Source: Chara braunii (taxonomy: Eukaryota; Streptophyta; Charophyceae; Charales; Characeae). From it: 42,740 nucleotides of DNA. Positions 10,934-21,060 of this stretch are shown piece after piece (position 1 is the stretch's first letter; every line of letters begins with the position of its first letter). The DNA is taken from NCBI GenBank assembly GCA_003427395.1, contig BFEA01000013.1, positions 5,807,774 to 5,850,513 of the forward strand. Reading direction: 5' to 3'. The notes under the pieces were generated by a model. That model saw nothing but the letters and a program-made list of their open reading frames with translations, was not told where the DNA came from and ran no database searches. The translations under genes and the position numbers were made by a program.

Positions 10934-11560
10934 GATGTGCCACCTGTGTGACAGGCTTTTTCCCAGTTATCAGCACCTTGTTTCAGCAAGCTGCTTGTGG
11001 GCTCTTTCTGGATTGTGCCATAAGTTACCAAAGAATGAGGAAGCGGTGAGTTGTCTCTTGTTGGTGTGAATGAACCTTTCTCCTTTTGTGCATTCTCTCA
11101 TAATGGAATATCAGTGGATGTGATTGATGATCTGAGTAAGTCAAAGCTCGCATCTGATGGATGTATGCGTCTCTAATTTTTGATAAAGGAGTTTGATGTG
11201 TGAATGATGTGTGCCTACTCACGTCAGTTTTGTACAGACAGGGTTGTCCGCTCCATCCTTTTACCCTTACACGTCCAACCAGTGCACACGGGCCCCCCCT
11301 TGCAGCGTTGAGCGGCCACGTGTCTGCGAATGGGGCATGAGTGAGGCGACGGCTAGGATCCGTCATCCTTATCTTTTCCCAGACGGCTCACAATATTCTG
11401 CCTAGGTTATCATCCAATGTGTGTGGAAGGTGGACAGTAACTTCATGCTCTATAATTGAAGAATCCTTTTTTCTTTTCCTTTCATTTTCTGTAGGATGAT
11501 TTGGAATGGAAGGTCGGCTGTGGAAGAAAATGGCCTTTAAGAGGATTTTTTGCACACTGG
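10934..11560. other. Left flank of E2, nothing recognised
   Basis: I see no gene, RNA or clear repeat. Two short ORFs in opposite directions over 11025-11405 have no recognisable composition. Confidence 0.4.
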
Positions 11561-12634
11561 TGCAATGATTTGCTGATTCTTCGAGGCTGTAACATAGGTA
11601 GGCTAGATTCGTAATTTTGTTTGGCTGAGGGCTAACCGAAATATCTGACCTACAGGAAATTCGTGAGAGACATATCTGTAAATCTGGGGAAAATCCAGGC
11701 CCGTACTTACCAGAACTCCTACAGACACCCTAGCTGCGAATAGCAGACCCCGGCTACCACTAGGACAGACAGACCGCGAGGCCTAAGCTGTTAGACTGGT
11801 CCTATAGCCTATAGCCGGGTAGGGAGAGGCCCAAGAGGCCAAAACGGAACCGGTACCGGTCGGTCCAGTCAGTCTGGTCTAGGTCGAGCCTAGGCTAGAG
11901 TAGTTCTATTAATAGATTGTAGAAGTCTGTCCAGGGCTTTTGGCAGTTGGTACCATCTACATCGCAGGATGCAACACGTGAACTGGGGTGGTACAGCTTC
12001 AGCGTTGAAGGAGACAGACATAGCCAGACCCTCGAAGGGTCGGCCATAGCTGGGACCTTCGCTGTTCTCTGACAGTACATGGGGCTGTCCAGAGGTCTGG
12101 GCTATCTGAGGTTTGCTGGGAGAAGGAGTTGGTGCCCTGCCGAACCCTCCTTAGGAGTAGGGTTTCAGGGTAGTGGCGCTGCAGCCATAGCTGCAGCTTG
12201 CATCCTTAGAGATCATCTTTGTCAGGAGAGGTGGTGCTGCAGAAGATCTTCACATGGGAGGCCTTTTGGCACTTCATCTTCATCAGAGACTGTGGCACTG
12301 GTCTTCTGCTGAGAGGCGCTTGGCCTCAAAGGCATGTTTCATCGTGGTGCTTCCCTCTAGAGGCAGTATCTGGGTGGCGCTTGTTGTTTCAGGGACTCGG
12401 GGGTAGTGATAGTGGTTATTCAGGGGAGGCGATTTTGACAAAACGTTGTTATGAGTTTAATAAACAATATTGCTACTGTGTGTGGACTATCTTTGTTTCA
12501 TTGTCTTCTAGATGTGATCTACTCGACTTTCCTTTGTGACTGGTTGTGAGGATTTTGTGGAGCGATTTGCACTTCGAGTGCACTCTGTCATACCGCATGG
12601 TTAAGTCTTCCGCTGCGTTTCTCTCGCCCTGTGT
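11561..12634 (+). repeat. Element E2 5' LTR (~1.07 kb)
   Basis: It aligns along its whole length with 21675-22824. Both start TGCAATGAYTTGCTGATTCT, both contain GGCTGTAACATAGGTAGGC, and similarity ends after CTCTCGCCCT. The copies differ by many substitutions and a few short indels, so the insertion is old. GCCATAGC occurs twice (12043-12050, 12184-12191). Neither end shows a textbook TG...CA pair, so the edges are approximate. Confidence 0.85.
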
Positions 12635-13241
12635 ACTCAGAGGCGTGAGAGGCTCTGAGGAGGCAAATTTGAGCCTGGTGATTCATCTGAGATCGGCGAT
12701 TTGCAAGGAAGTGGGCCCCAGAGTGTTGCGATTTTGGGATTGGGTCAGGATCCCCAGCTCCCAAGCAGCGCAGTGCAGGTTGGAGCAGCGCTGCACTGAG
12801 TTTCCCAATTATTGGCATTTGGGAGTCCAGGTCCGTTGAATGTGCCAGTTGGGGGTGAAGCGCAACAGTGAGATCTACAGGATCACCAAGTTTTGGAGAA
12901 TTTTGGACGTGGGAACATTGGGAATAGTCAGGAGAAGAAATTGGCGAGATGGGTCTCAGGAGACAGCCATAGCTAGGGTTTCATCCTTCCCCTTCAGAGA
13001 AGTCCCTGAAGTAAGTGTGTTCCTTATTCTACTCTGTGTGGCGACTCTGGGGCTATTTTTGGATTAACGAAATTTGGCCTGCCAGTCTGTAGATAGTTGA
13101 AAATCGAAATTTTGATTGTGAGACAGCCGTGGCCAATTTCTCCCACCTCTCTTCTTTGACTTCTACTAACCCTGTTTGACCCTCTCTCTGACTCAATTTT
13201 CATTTGTAACTGCGTCACAGTGTTGCGATTCATACTGTACT
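12635..13241 (+). other. E2 leader, part 1 (before the mitochondrial insertion)
   Basis: This is non-coding sequence between the 5' LTR and the insertion point. I could not find a clear tRNA-primer site, which may have decayed. GCCATAGC occurs at 12966-12973. The last part, ending CATACTGTACT, resembles the end of the 217-bp unit at 15555, which shows the leader was interrupted here. Confidence 0.55.
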
Positions 13242-13495
13242 CATATTGAATGAAAAATTTAACAATATGAGAATATACATACAGATTAGAGAATTAAGTT
13301 AATAATAGAATTAAGTTAATAATAGAATTGATATATAATTTTATTATAATAAATAGATTGATAATATAATATATATATTTATGTATATATTGGTATTCCT
13401 TATTCTTTTGTTTATATTCTATTGATTATAAGTCTAAAATAATTAATTTTGTCACCATGAATGGAGGTAATTTGGCAATCTTTTGTTGAAATGAT

Positions 13496-13699
13496 TTATG
13501 AATTCGTTCTAAACTTAGTCAATGAACAAATAAGTGGTGTATCAGCAGCTAAACAACGATTTTTTCCTTTCATCTTTGTCACTTTTACTTCATTTCGTAA
13601 TCCGTACAGATATGGTTGAAAGTCTGAAGTAGGTGTACGATTACCAAAATGTGCCTTTGTACTTAGTAATCTTTGAATTACCTTTTCTGAATTGAACAT
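13496..13699 (-). pseudogene. rps2: Mitochondrial rps2-like N-terminal fragment
   Basis: Read on the minus strand from ATG 13699, the first ~38 codons contain IQRLLSTKAHFG and RTPTSDFQPYLYGLRNE. This matches the start of ribosomal protein S2 as encoded in plant and algal mitochondria, a component of the small ribosomal subunit. After RNE the sequence no longer looks like S2 and stops at 13496. Normal S2 is over 200 residues, so this is a truncated piece joined to other DNA. The retained start and good codons suggest a recent transfer. Confidence 0.7.
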
Positions 13700-13716
13700 A
13701 GTTTGATTTTGTTTTT

Positions 13717-13790
13717 GTTTAGGTAGCTCGGTTGGTTAGAGCAAAGGACTGAAAATCCTTGTGTCAGTGGTTCGAATCCACTTTCCAATC
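13717..13790 (+). tRNA. trnF-GAA: Mitochondrial-type tRNA-Phe (GAA), likely pseudogene
   Basis: The D stem GCTC/GAGC, anticodon stem AAGGA/TCCTT with loop CTGAAAA (anticodon GAA at 13751-13753) and T arm AGTGG-TTCGAAT-CCACT all pair perfectly. The acceptor stem GTTTAGG/TTCCAAT pairs badly: two mismatches and three G-T pairs. The body resembles plant mitochondrial tRNA-Phe. The bad acceptor stem and nuclear position make function unlikely. Confidence 0.8.
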
Positions 13791-13811
13791 ATCCAATTTT
13801 GTTTTGTTCAG

Positions 13812-13965
13812 TAGCGCTAGCTTAATTCAAATTTCGTCACTTTCTAGTACCCATTGGCGCTGCCTTTCGGGGTTTCCTTAGGGACCGATTCACTCTGCGT
13901 AAATTGACTGAACGCAGAAACCCTTGAACTTTCGACGATCATGTTTTTCACCTGATTTTTTGTTA
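13812..13965 (-). rRNA. rrnL: Mitochondrial large-subunit rRNA fragment
   Basis: On the minus strand the block includes GTGAATCGGTCCCTAAGG, CCCCGAAAGGC and GCCAATGGGTACTAGAAAG. These follow the conserved order in bacterial-type LSU rRNA around the region following GTCGACCCCTAAGGCGAGGC of 23S. About 150 bases of a molecule of several kb are present, so it is non-functional. It lies in the opposite orientation to the adjacent tRNA, as expected for rearranged organellar DNA. Confidence 0.7.
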
Positions 13966-13984
13966 CTCATGTCAGCATTCTCAT

Positions 13985-14165
13985 TTCTGATATCTCCTTC
14001 GCACTAGAGTCAAGAATCTATCATCTTGAATCTTCTTATGCAGAAGACTCATCAATATTTGGTGGTCGATTGTATCGAAGCATTTAGACCTTCAGCCTTC
14101 TATGTACCAGACAACCGCCTCTCGAAAATCTCGGCGTATCTTTTTCATACAAGAGTACCTATTGA
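13985..14165 (-). pseudogene. Group II intron reverse transcriptase piece (minus)
   Basis: In one minus-strand frame this reads FREAVVWYIEG, a stop, then RSKCFDTIDHQILMSLLHKK and IQDDRFLTLV. It matches the RT domain of group II intron maturases around motif A (typically W.IEGDIKGCFD.IDH), whose Asp residues act in catalysis. A TGA replaces the expected Asp codon just after IEG. It is a short internal piece. A second copy of the preceding RT segment lies 0.7 kb away on the plus strand. Confidence 0.75.
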
Positions 14166-14462
14166 GGGGTTAGAATAAAATTAAAAAATTTTCAATAGAA
14201 ATGAAAACAAAATACAAAAATATCGAAATATTGATAAATCAATTTCTTCTTTATTTATTATATTAGGTACACATTCAATCTAATGAAACATTTTTTTTTT
14301 TTAAATACATAGCAAGAGGATCTCAAGAAAAAGTAGTAGAAAATATAACTAGGAAAGATAAAGAGGAAAAACCTGATTTAATTTTATTAACTCCTACATG
14401 CAAAAATCATTGTGCATAGCTTTCATTTTGAATTGAATGTCATGCATGATATGTACCAATTA

Positions 14463-14480
14463 CCCACCCGTTCGGGTGGG
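14463..14480. repeat. GC-rich hairpin in the AT-rich mitochondrial DNA
   Basis: CCCACCCG, TT, CGGGTGGG forms a perfect 8-bp stem in an otherwise AT-rich stretch. Such GC-rich hairpins are common in mitochondrial spacers. A terminator role is possible but not shown. Confidence 0.7.
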
Positions 14481-14638
14481 GTTTCAATCTTTCTTGTTTT
14501 ATAGTACGTGTGATAAATTGAGAAGCGGCTTGTGTCATTTCATGCGTTGACAACATCTAAAAAAACAACAAACAAAATGAAATTGTATATAATTGGCATT
14601 TTAGCCAAAATACTTGGAATAATAATAAGTTTATACTA

Positions 14639-14667
14639 TATCATCATCCCAAGCAGGGATGATGATA
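14639..14667. repeat. Perfect 12-bp inverted repeat
   Basis: TATCATCATCCC and GGGATGATGATA flank a 5-base loop (AAGCA). It lies upstream of the plus-strand intron RT piece and could be part of intron structure or a mitochondrial hairpin. Confidence 0.8.
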
Positions 14668-14825
14668 CGTGTAGTCGTTGAGGGGCGCAGTGCATGTATC
14701 AACACATGACTTCCTGCTGATTGTCCGCACCGACGCATTCATTATCATTATTTTGCTTGCGTCACTCGGTCGGAGGTTCCAGCATATAGCTAGATTTTGT
14801 CTTTGATGCTGAAGAAAATACCCCT

Positions 14826-15150
14826 TTGTCGAGGAATTTCGCTTGTTCATGTTATTCGCCAAATTTGGTTTTGCTTTTAGCTACTTGCTACCTTTTTCAA
14901 GGCAGACCGGACTTGATCTTCTACTACAAATTGAGTTTGTTTCGTACGCCCCTCTTCAAAACAGTCCAAAAAGCTATGCAGGTCATACTGGAGATGGTTT
15001 ACGAAGACAAATTTATTGACTGCAGTCATGCTTTTCAACCTGGTAGAGGCTTCGCCGCAACTCTGACTCTTGTGAGCCTCCATGTAGGAATCAAAAAACA
15101 CCAAACGTGGGCCATTGAAGGCGACATAAAAGTTTACATAGCATTTCCAA
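14826..15150 (+). pseudogene. Group II intron reverse transcriptase piece (plus)
   Basis: The plus frame contains [28 protein letters not shown] and TWAIEGDIK. These match the finger/palm part of group II intron-encoded RTs (VQEA...LE.IYE...SHGFRPGRG...IEGDIK). Homology is lost soon after IEGDIK, and nad1 sequence follows within about 90 bases. In land plants nad1 contains a group II intron that carries the maturase matR, so the pairing of an RT ORF and a nad1 exon is meaningful. The intron's 3' part is missing here. Confidence 0.75.
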
Positions 15151-15240
15151 TACTACACCATCGACCACTCGGACATCTTTCCATTCGGACATTTTGGGAA
15201 CTTAAAATTTCTTATCAAACTCATAAAAAATTCAGTGATT

Positions 15241-15481
15241 TTTTTATGGGTGGTTGGTTGCCCATCATGAATATGGCTATTCTTTATTGGATTCCGGGCT
15301 CGATTTGGTTCAGTATAAAGGCCGAAGGCTTTCTGTTTTTATATATTTGGGTTCGTGCAACATTTCCACGATATTGTTATGATCAATTAATGAGACTTGG
15401 CTGGAAAGTCTTCTTGCCTTTATCATTAGCATGGGCAGTTTTGTATCTGGTGTTTTAGTAGCTTTTGACTGGCTACCTTAA
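15241..15481 (+). pseudogene. nad1: nad1 3' end (NADH dehydrogenase subunit 1)
   Basis: ND1 is a membrane subunit of respiratory complex I. The frame reads [23 protein letters not shown] and [19 protein letters not shown], the highly conserved C-terminal part. A one-base indel near 15440 then shifts the frame, and the neighbouring frame gives [11 protein letters not shown] and the natural stop TAA at 15479-15481. The codons KAEG replace the usual residues after FSIK, so there is also internal decay. It is a nuclear copy of the last exon. Confidence 0.9.
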
Positions 15482-15554
15482 CCACTGCCAGTATTTACTC
15501 TTAGGTGCCCACGTAGTGGTGGGTGCCACAAGATCTCTTCGATATCAACGTCTG

Positions 15555-15990
15555 TACTTTGAATTGGATTGTACAGGGTCATACTGTCAGTAATAATGGA
15601 AATTAGAATTCTGCGCAGCCATAGTTGAAGCTTGGCCAGGGGGTTAGTCATTACTTTGGTTCTGTCTGTCAGAATTCAGTTTTGTATGTCCCTGGTAAAT
15701 CGCAATTCAGTGTTTGGTTTGTCTGAAATCGCAATCTCAGATTTGGTGCTTTACAGTGTTGCGATCCACTGTACTTTGAATCGGATTGTTCAGGGTCATA
15801 CAATCAGTAATAATGAAAATTTGAATTTTCTGCAGCCATAGCCGAAGCTTAGCAAAAAAAAAAAAAAAAAAAAAGTTGAAGCTTGGCCAGGCTAGGGTTA
15901 GTCATTACTTTGGTTCTGTTCGTCAGAATTCAGTTTTGTCTATCCCTAGTAAATCACAATTCAGTGTTTGGTCTGTGTCTGAAATCGCTG
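15555..15990. repeat. Tandem duplication, 217-bp unit, with an A21 run in copy 2
   Basis: Copy 1 starts at 15555 and copy 2 at 15772, both with TACTTTGAATYGGATTGT. In copy 2 a run of 21 A (15854-15874) sits between two versions of GAAGCTTRGC, a small duplication around the run that is not in copy 1. Confidence 0.85.
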
Positions 15991-16177
15991 AGTTAGCCAC
16001 AGTGAAATCTGTTCTTCGCCATATCCTAGGTATGACATAAAGGGTCATGCAGTGGTAGGGTCAGTAGGGTAGGCCTAAAAATGGTTATATCTTGGTTATT
16101 TGTAGGTACCTGTCAGTCACTAAGAGTCACTCTGTCTAATTACTACTTACCGCTAACCAGTCCAAGACTGCATCCTG

Positions 16178-16570
16178 TTAGTGTGTGATATGGGAATTGA
16201 TGTAATTGCACGCAATTGAGGTGTCAGGACAATGAATGGAAAATCGTGAAAGTGATTTTTGTTGAGTTGTCGGTGGTGAATGCTCGTGTAGTGTATCTCC
16301 GTGCCTTACTGAGGCCGAAGGTGCGTCAGGGATTGCCGGTATCACTCTGATGTTATATGCACCACCAGAACCATTCCTAAGAGTCCAAGCCATTACTCGT
16401 TGACTTAGAGAATCATGTCGTTCATCCACTACATAATCGAGTTCGTTATCCTCATTCGACACCTGACCCTCAAGCGGTCTGCAGAGACTGAACGATTGTC
16501 TGCGTATACTAACCAACGTCTTTCTCCAGTCAGGCGACAACAATTGGGCGAGTACTGAAGGGAAAACCAA
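16178..16570 (-). CDS. Unrecognised minus-strand ORF (130 codons)
   Basis: I do not recognise this protein. It runs from ATG 16570 to a stop at 16178 with balanced amino-acid use (for example NGSGGAYNIRVIPAIP), unlike the simple-repeat ORFs nearby. It lies in the E2 leader, antisense to the element, about 65 bases before gag. No promoter or partner gene is visible. It could be a chance ORF, or a piece of a host gene captured by the element, and I favour chance. Confidence 0.25.
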   Translation of the reverse strand: MVFPSVLAQLLSPDWRKTLVSIRRQSFSLCRPLEGQVSNEDNELDYVVDERHDSLSQRVMAWTLRNGSGGAYNIRVIPAIPDAPSASVRHGDTLHEHSPPTTQQKSLSRFSIHCPDTSIACNYINSHITH

Positions 16571-16635
16571 ATTCCTGTTGACTTCTCTTTCTGTTTCCTG
16601 TTTTGTTTATCTTATCTATTTTGTGGGATTTCAAA

Positions 16636-18060
16636 ATGTCTGTCACTGAGAAGGGAGAAGTTTTTGAAGAGAAGCCTCAACTTCTTCTCTCCCCTTTGGA
16701 GGTTGAACTGCTTGTTGAGGAGGAAAAAACCGAAAACAAGAAGCAACAGTTGAAGCTCGGAAGGAAGAGAAGAGGAGCAAAGAGGAGGCAACTGAGAAAG
16801 AGGACAGACGAAAACTTCTCGTGGCAGATATAGAACAGGGATGCGAGGATTACCAGTCTGGAGGACAGTCACTCAACGCTTTCTAAAAAGTTGGATTTCT
16901 TTTCTTGCAAACTGGATCGGCTCTTCACACACCTTAAGATCCATTCAACCCTGATCATTCCTACACCTCCTGGGAGTCCGAAGACGGAACCCCATTACAC
17001 CCCACAATCCAGACCACCATCTCCAGCCTCTACACCCAGATCAACAGTCGCAGCCCTGAGGTCCATTTGACCTGCACTGGCGCAAGCTGACCCCTCCACA
17101 CATGTTCTCTGGTGAGAACCCCAAGGTGGATGTTTCAGATTGGGTCATTGCACAGAGAACCTACCTAAGTGGGTTCAAATGTGACGAGGATGTGAAGGTG
17201 AGTGCCATCCTTGCTTGCCTGGAGAGGACAACATTGAAATGGTGCACCTCCACCTCCAACAAGCAAGGATTGGAAATGTCTGAATAGGCGCAAAGACTGG
17301 GGGTGTCTGGATTTTTGCAGGCTCTGAATGACTAGTTTGCAGACAAGGAGCAGGCCAGGAAGGCAGCATACAAAATTGTCCGCCTGGGCCAGAAAAAGTG
17401 GGATGGCTCCTTGTCAAAACTGTACTCAACCTTTGAGAGTCTAACATCGACTCCTGGGTTGGAGATGAGTGAGCAGGATCAGCTCATTCATTTTTTGAGA
17501 GCACCACCTGTAGAGTATCGACTTGCACTATTCTCTGAGGGCCACAAGGACCGGTTGTCCTTTGGCGGAGCAGCCCTGGATCTAGAGTCCAAGCTCCATG
17601 TCCAGGAAGCACCTTCCGAAGGAAGGAAGAGACCCTCTCTTTGCTGCAGCTTCTAGTTCAGAAGATGAGGCAGCATCTCAAAGTGGGACCCCTCCATCTG
17701 AGACTACCCCATCCTCTGCTGCAGATCCAACTGTTTTTGCTTTGGCTGATGCTCTCATGGGCCTTACAAAGGGAAAGGCCTCGCCCGAGAGAGCATCAAC
17801 CAGCAGCAAGGGGAAAGGTAAGGGACGTGCTTCTTCCCCTGCGGCCCAGAGGGTCCCATTACCACGAGACGTCCATTGGCCAACTGACCCCTTTGATGCT
17901 TCCACCTTCCCCTAGCATGCACTCAGGAACCAGGAGGGAGTATGGAGGAAGAGGAAGGACAAGGGAGTCTGCCTGAGTTGCGAGGGGGACCACTTTCTGA
18001 AGGATTGTCCCAGCATGCCTCGTAGGCCTTCAGGCTCTAGTTCAAAAAACTAGAGTGGAG
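16636..18060 (+). pseudogene. gag: E2 gag, multiple stops and frameshifts
   Basis: Gag forms the particle and binds RNA. ATG 16636 opens a charged coiled-coil segment (VELLVEEEKTEN) that continues in a shifted frame after about 16740 (ARKEEKRSKEEATEKEDRRK). The capsid-like core starts near 17100 (MFSGENPKVDVSDW) and runs to about 17600 with TAG stops at 17285 and 17333. A Ser-rich tail follows in another frame, with TAG 17913. The zinc knuckle near 17968 reads CLSCEGDHFLKDC, a CX2CX3HX4C spacing one residue shorter than the normal CX2CX4HX4C, probably from deletion of one codon. Confidence 0.8.
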
Positions 18061-18860
18061 AGAGACGAAATCAGCAGCTCCTTCCACCCGTGCTGATGCA
18101 TCTTCTGATGAAGTTGAATCTTCACCATCTCTTACCAATTCTTTTCTGGGTTACCAGTTATTTTCTGGGAATTGCAGCATCAGGGTCCTTCACTTACGAG
18201 GACACTGATCTGGATGAGACGTGAGAGGAGGATGAATCACAAGTCCTTGCTGATCTTTTTCTGTCTCTGAAGGAGAAGAGAAAGCATTGGTCGGATCTTA
18301 TCCTGCTTCGATCCTCTATCATGGGGGCCAGGTTCAAAGGGCTCTTGGTTTGTGGGGCTACTTGCAACTTTGTCTCCAAAGATAGTCAGCAGGCTGCACT
18401 TGGACCAGAGACTGGTAAAGTTTGCGACAACCTATCGAGGTTCGCATAGGCGACTCATCTACAATCTGGATCGCTACTGCCGCCAAAGGTCTACTTGTAG
18501 TCTTTGACAAGTAGAAATCAGGCAGCGGCTGAATTTCTCTGTGTTCCCCAATGTACCCTTTGACCTTGTTTTCTCCCTACAGTGGCTTGAGGCCACCAAC
18601 CCCAGGATCGAGTGGCGGATCCCTATGGTTCAGCTACCTGATCGACGGGGGGTGTACCGTCCCTATATGCTCGCTGATGAGTATCATCCGGTCAGTAGTT
18701 GTTATTGCATGCGAGCACACGAGTTCTTTCAACTCTCACGCCAAACTGACCACACCTGTCTGTTTCTTGCTTATGTTAAATAGACTGATGTAGCAATTGC
18801 TCCTTGACCCTCTCAAATTCATCAAGTGGTTGACCGATTCTCATACCTTATGTAGGAACC
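18061..18860 (+). pseudogene. pol: E2 protease region, active-site Asp lost
   Basis: FKGLLVCGATCNFVSKD (about 18335-18385) matches the gypsy protease active site, normally D-C/S-G-A-T, but the Asp before Cys is absent. The protease C-terminal part appears from about 18541 as NVPFDLVFSLQWLEATNP. Stops in the continuing frame include TAG 18781, TGA 18805 and TAG 18853. The segment ends at the RT start (HRQTKHKIELKIEV, about 18880). It cannot give an active protease. Confidence 0.75.
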
Positions 18861-19780
18861 TATTGGACTTGTCCATAGGCAGACCAAGCATAAGATCGAG
18901 CTCAAGATCGAGGTCCTGCCTAGCGCGGTCCCTCCTAAGAGTCGGGTCTACAGGATGTCCCCTGCTGAACTTGATGAGTTCAGGAATCAGCTAGAGACCC
19001 TAACCAGCAAAGGCTGGATACGTCCCAGTACATCTGAGTTTGGGGCACCAGTTCTCTTTGTACCCAAAGGGAATGATGAGTTCATATGTAAGTGGACTAC
19101 AAGGGACTCAACAAGATCACGAGGAAGTTTATAGAGCCTCTTCCTCGGATCGATGATCTATTGGACATGGTGCAGGGGTGCACTATCTTCAGCAATATCG
19201 ATCTCAAATCTGGCTACCACCAGATTGAGATGGCTGAAGGTGATGTCCACAAGACAGCCTTCAAGACCAAATATGGTACATATGAATATTTGTTTATGCC
19301 CTTCGGTCTTTGCAATGCCCCTGGCACTTTCCAGACAGAGATGCATCGCATCTCAGGCCTTACCTGGACAATTTTGTAGTTGTCTATCTGGATGATATCC
19401 TGGTATTCAGTTATATTGTCCAGGAGCATGCGCAACATCTGGCTCTTGTCCTCCAGGCCTTACAAAACGACCACTACAAGATCAACAGAGATAAATCTTC
19501 TTTTGGAGTGAACTTTATTGTCTATCTGGGTCATGTCATCTCTGGAAAGGGGTTGGTTCCTGAGGCAATGAAAGTTGCTGCTGTTTAGAACTGGCCGAAG
19601 CCTTTAACATTCCGTGATGTTTGGCCTTTCCTTGGTCTTGTATCTTACTATAGGAAGTTAATTAAGAATTACTCATCTATTGCAGCACCCCTGATTGACC
19701 TTACTAAGAAAGACACTCCCTTTCTTTGGACATCAGACTGTCAGGAGGCATTTACACGTCCCAAGGAGGCCTTGATTTGT
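18861..19780 (+). pseudogene. pol: E2 reverse transcriptase, two frameshifts and a TAG
   Basis: Recognisable RT blocks follow in order: YRMSPAELDEFRNQLETL, KGWIRPSTSEFGAPVLFVPK (to about 19070), a two-base frameshift near 19090, DYKGLNKITRKF, motif [14 protein letters not shown] (about 19185-19225), [13 protein letters not shown], another frameshift near 19350, motif C VVYLDDILVFS (about 19378-19410), and YLGHVIS. TAG 19586 sits where AAVQNWP is expected. The connection FLGLVSYYRKLIKNYS extends to about 19680. All catalytic Asp residues are present, so the defects are stops and frameshifts, not loss of motifs. Confidence 0.8.
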
Positions 19781-20180
19781 GCGCCTGTACTGAAGTTACC
19801 TGACCCTACTTTGCCTTTTGTACTAATCACTGATGCTTGTCACTATTGTGTAGGGCGGTACTTCAGCAGGATAGTGGGAAAGGTCTGCAACTGGTTGAGT
19901 ACATGAGCAAGTAGATCAAAGTCAAGAAGTTCCAAGATTCCACCTATGGGAAAAAACTTTATGACCTTGTGTCAGCGCTCAAGCATTGGAAACCCTTTCT
20001 CCGGGGCAGGCACTTTAGGATCTTTTCAGATGACTCCACCCTTCAGTGGATGAAGTCCCAGGGAGAGTTGAATGACAAGCTTGCCCTACACATTCTATCA
20101 TTGACTTGTTCAACTTTGAACTGAAGCTCGAGAAGGGCTGCTACAATCGAGTGGCAGATGCCCTTTCTCGTACGCCTGAC
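19781..20180 (+). pseudogene. pol: E2 RNase H domain, degraded
   Basis: LPFVLITDACHYCVG (about 19813-19855) marks the first catalytic Asp. A frameshift near 19855 moves the rest to another frame (LQQDSGKGLQLVEYMSK), where TAG 19912 interrupts MSK-IKVKKF. KLYDLVSALKHW (catalytic Glu), RHFRIFSDDSTLQWM and VADALSRTPDVV (about 20152) follow over more than one frame. The acidic residues are recognisable. Confidence 0.75.
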
Positions 20181-21060
20181 GTTGTACTCCTGATCTCTTT
20201 TACTCATTCTTTTGGGGAGAAGACTCGTCAGACCATTGCCCAACTACTGACCGAGGACCCGATTTTTGGGCCTGTTTGTGAGGAACATGCAGGCTGATCC
20301 TGTCTCTGAACCAGGTTACACTCTGGTTTCAGGTCTGTTGTACACTTGCAGCAGAGGTGAGGAACGTATTTGCATTCCTCAAGATCGCAAGCCAAGAACG
20401 CTCTTTATGTCAGATTGTCGTGATGCTCGTGGTCATTTTGGAGCCCTCAAATCATATGCGGCCTTGTCGCAGAGGTTCTTCTGGAAAGAGATGAGGAGTG
20501 ACCTGTAACACTATGTTGAAACCTGTGAGCTATGCCAACGGAACAAGGTCGTACGCAGACCTCCCCTTGGCCTACTCAAACCACTTCCCATCCTTGAGGC
20601 ACCTGCACAATCAGTGTCTGTTGATTTTACTGATATGGGCAGGACCACTCCTCGTGGCATGCACCAGGTCATGGTTTGTCTGGACAGGTTTTCTGAGTAT
20701 GCAAAATCCATCCCTTCACTTGGAGAAGCCAGAGTCCCTGTCGTTCAGGCGGCATTTGTTGACAGGTGGGTTACACACCGTGGACCACCCACCTTCATTG
20801 TCAGTGACCGAGATCCCCGTTTTTGCAGCCATGAATGACAGTCCTATTGTAGGGACTACCTCCATTCACATCCGGATATGACATCTGGTCGTCACCCTGA
20901 AGCCAATGGACAGGCTGAAGTGATGAACCAGATTCTGTTTTAGCTGCTGTGTCTTGTGATCAACCCAGATCAGCAGGACTGGGATCTGCACTTGAGTCGT
21001 GCACAACTAGTGTATAACAAGTTTGTCCACTCCTCTACTGGTTTCACACCCTACAAGCTA
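20181..21060 (+). pseudogene. pol: E2 integrase, N-terminal and core
   Basis: The zinc site begins SDCRDARGHFG (about 20410-20445), where the first His has become Arg, and ends CELCQRNK (about 20525). TAA 20506 separates the two. The core shows SVDFTDMG (first Asp, about 20617), VSDRDPRF (second Asp, about 20800) and HPEANGQAEVMN (Glu, about 20895). A TGA at 20836 and a TAG at 20941 interrupt it. After QLVYNKFVHSSTGFTPYKL the frame is lost near 21060. Confidence 0.8.

Larger units (their letters stand above)
13242..15550. other. Nuclear mitochondrial DNA insertion (NUMT) within the E2 leader
   Basis: About 2.3 kb of sequence with mitochondrial content lies between two halves of the E2 leader: an rps2-like start (minus), trnF-GAA (plus), LSU rRNA (minus), a group II intron RT piece (minus), a second RT piece (plus) and the end of nad1 (plus). 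Base composition is clearly more AT-rich than the flanking element. CTGTACT occurs on both sides (left at 13235-13241, right in GTCTGTACTTTG around 15550-15562). That could be a short target duplication or microhomology. Confidence 0.85.
15551..16635 (+). other. E2 leader, part 2 (after the mitochondrial insertion)
   Basis: This non-coding leader resumes after the insertion and runs to the gag start. It holds the 217-bp tandem unit, an A21 run and one GCCATAGC octamer (15835-15842). Confidence 0.55.

Noticed and set aside
13717-13790. A functional nuclear tRNA-Phe gene
   Set aside because: The acceptor stem pairs poorly and the neighbours are mitochondrial fragments, so it is best read as a transferred copy.
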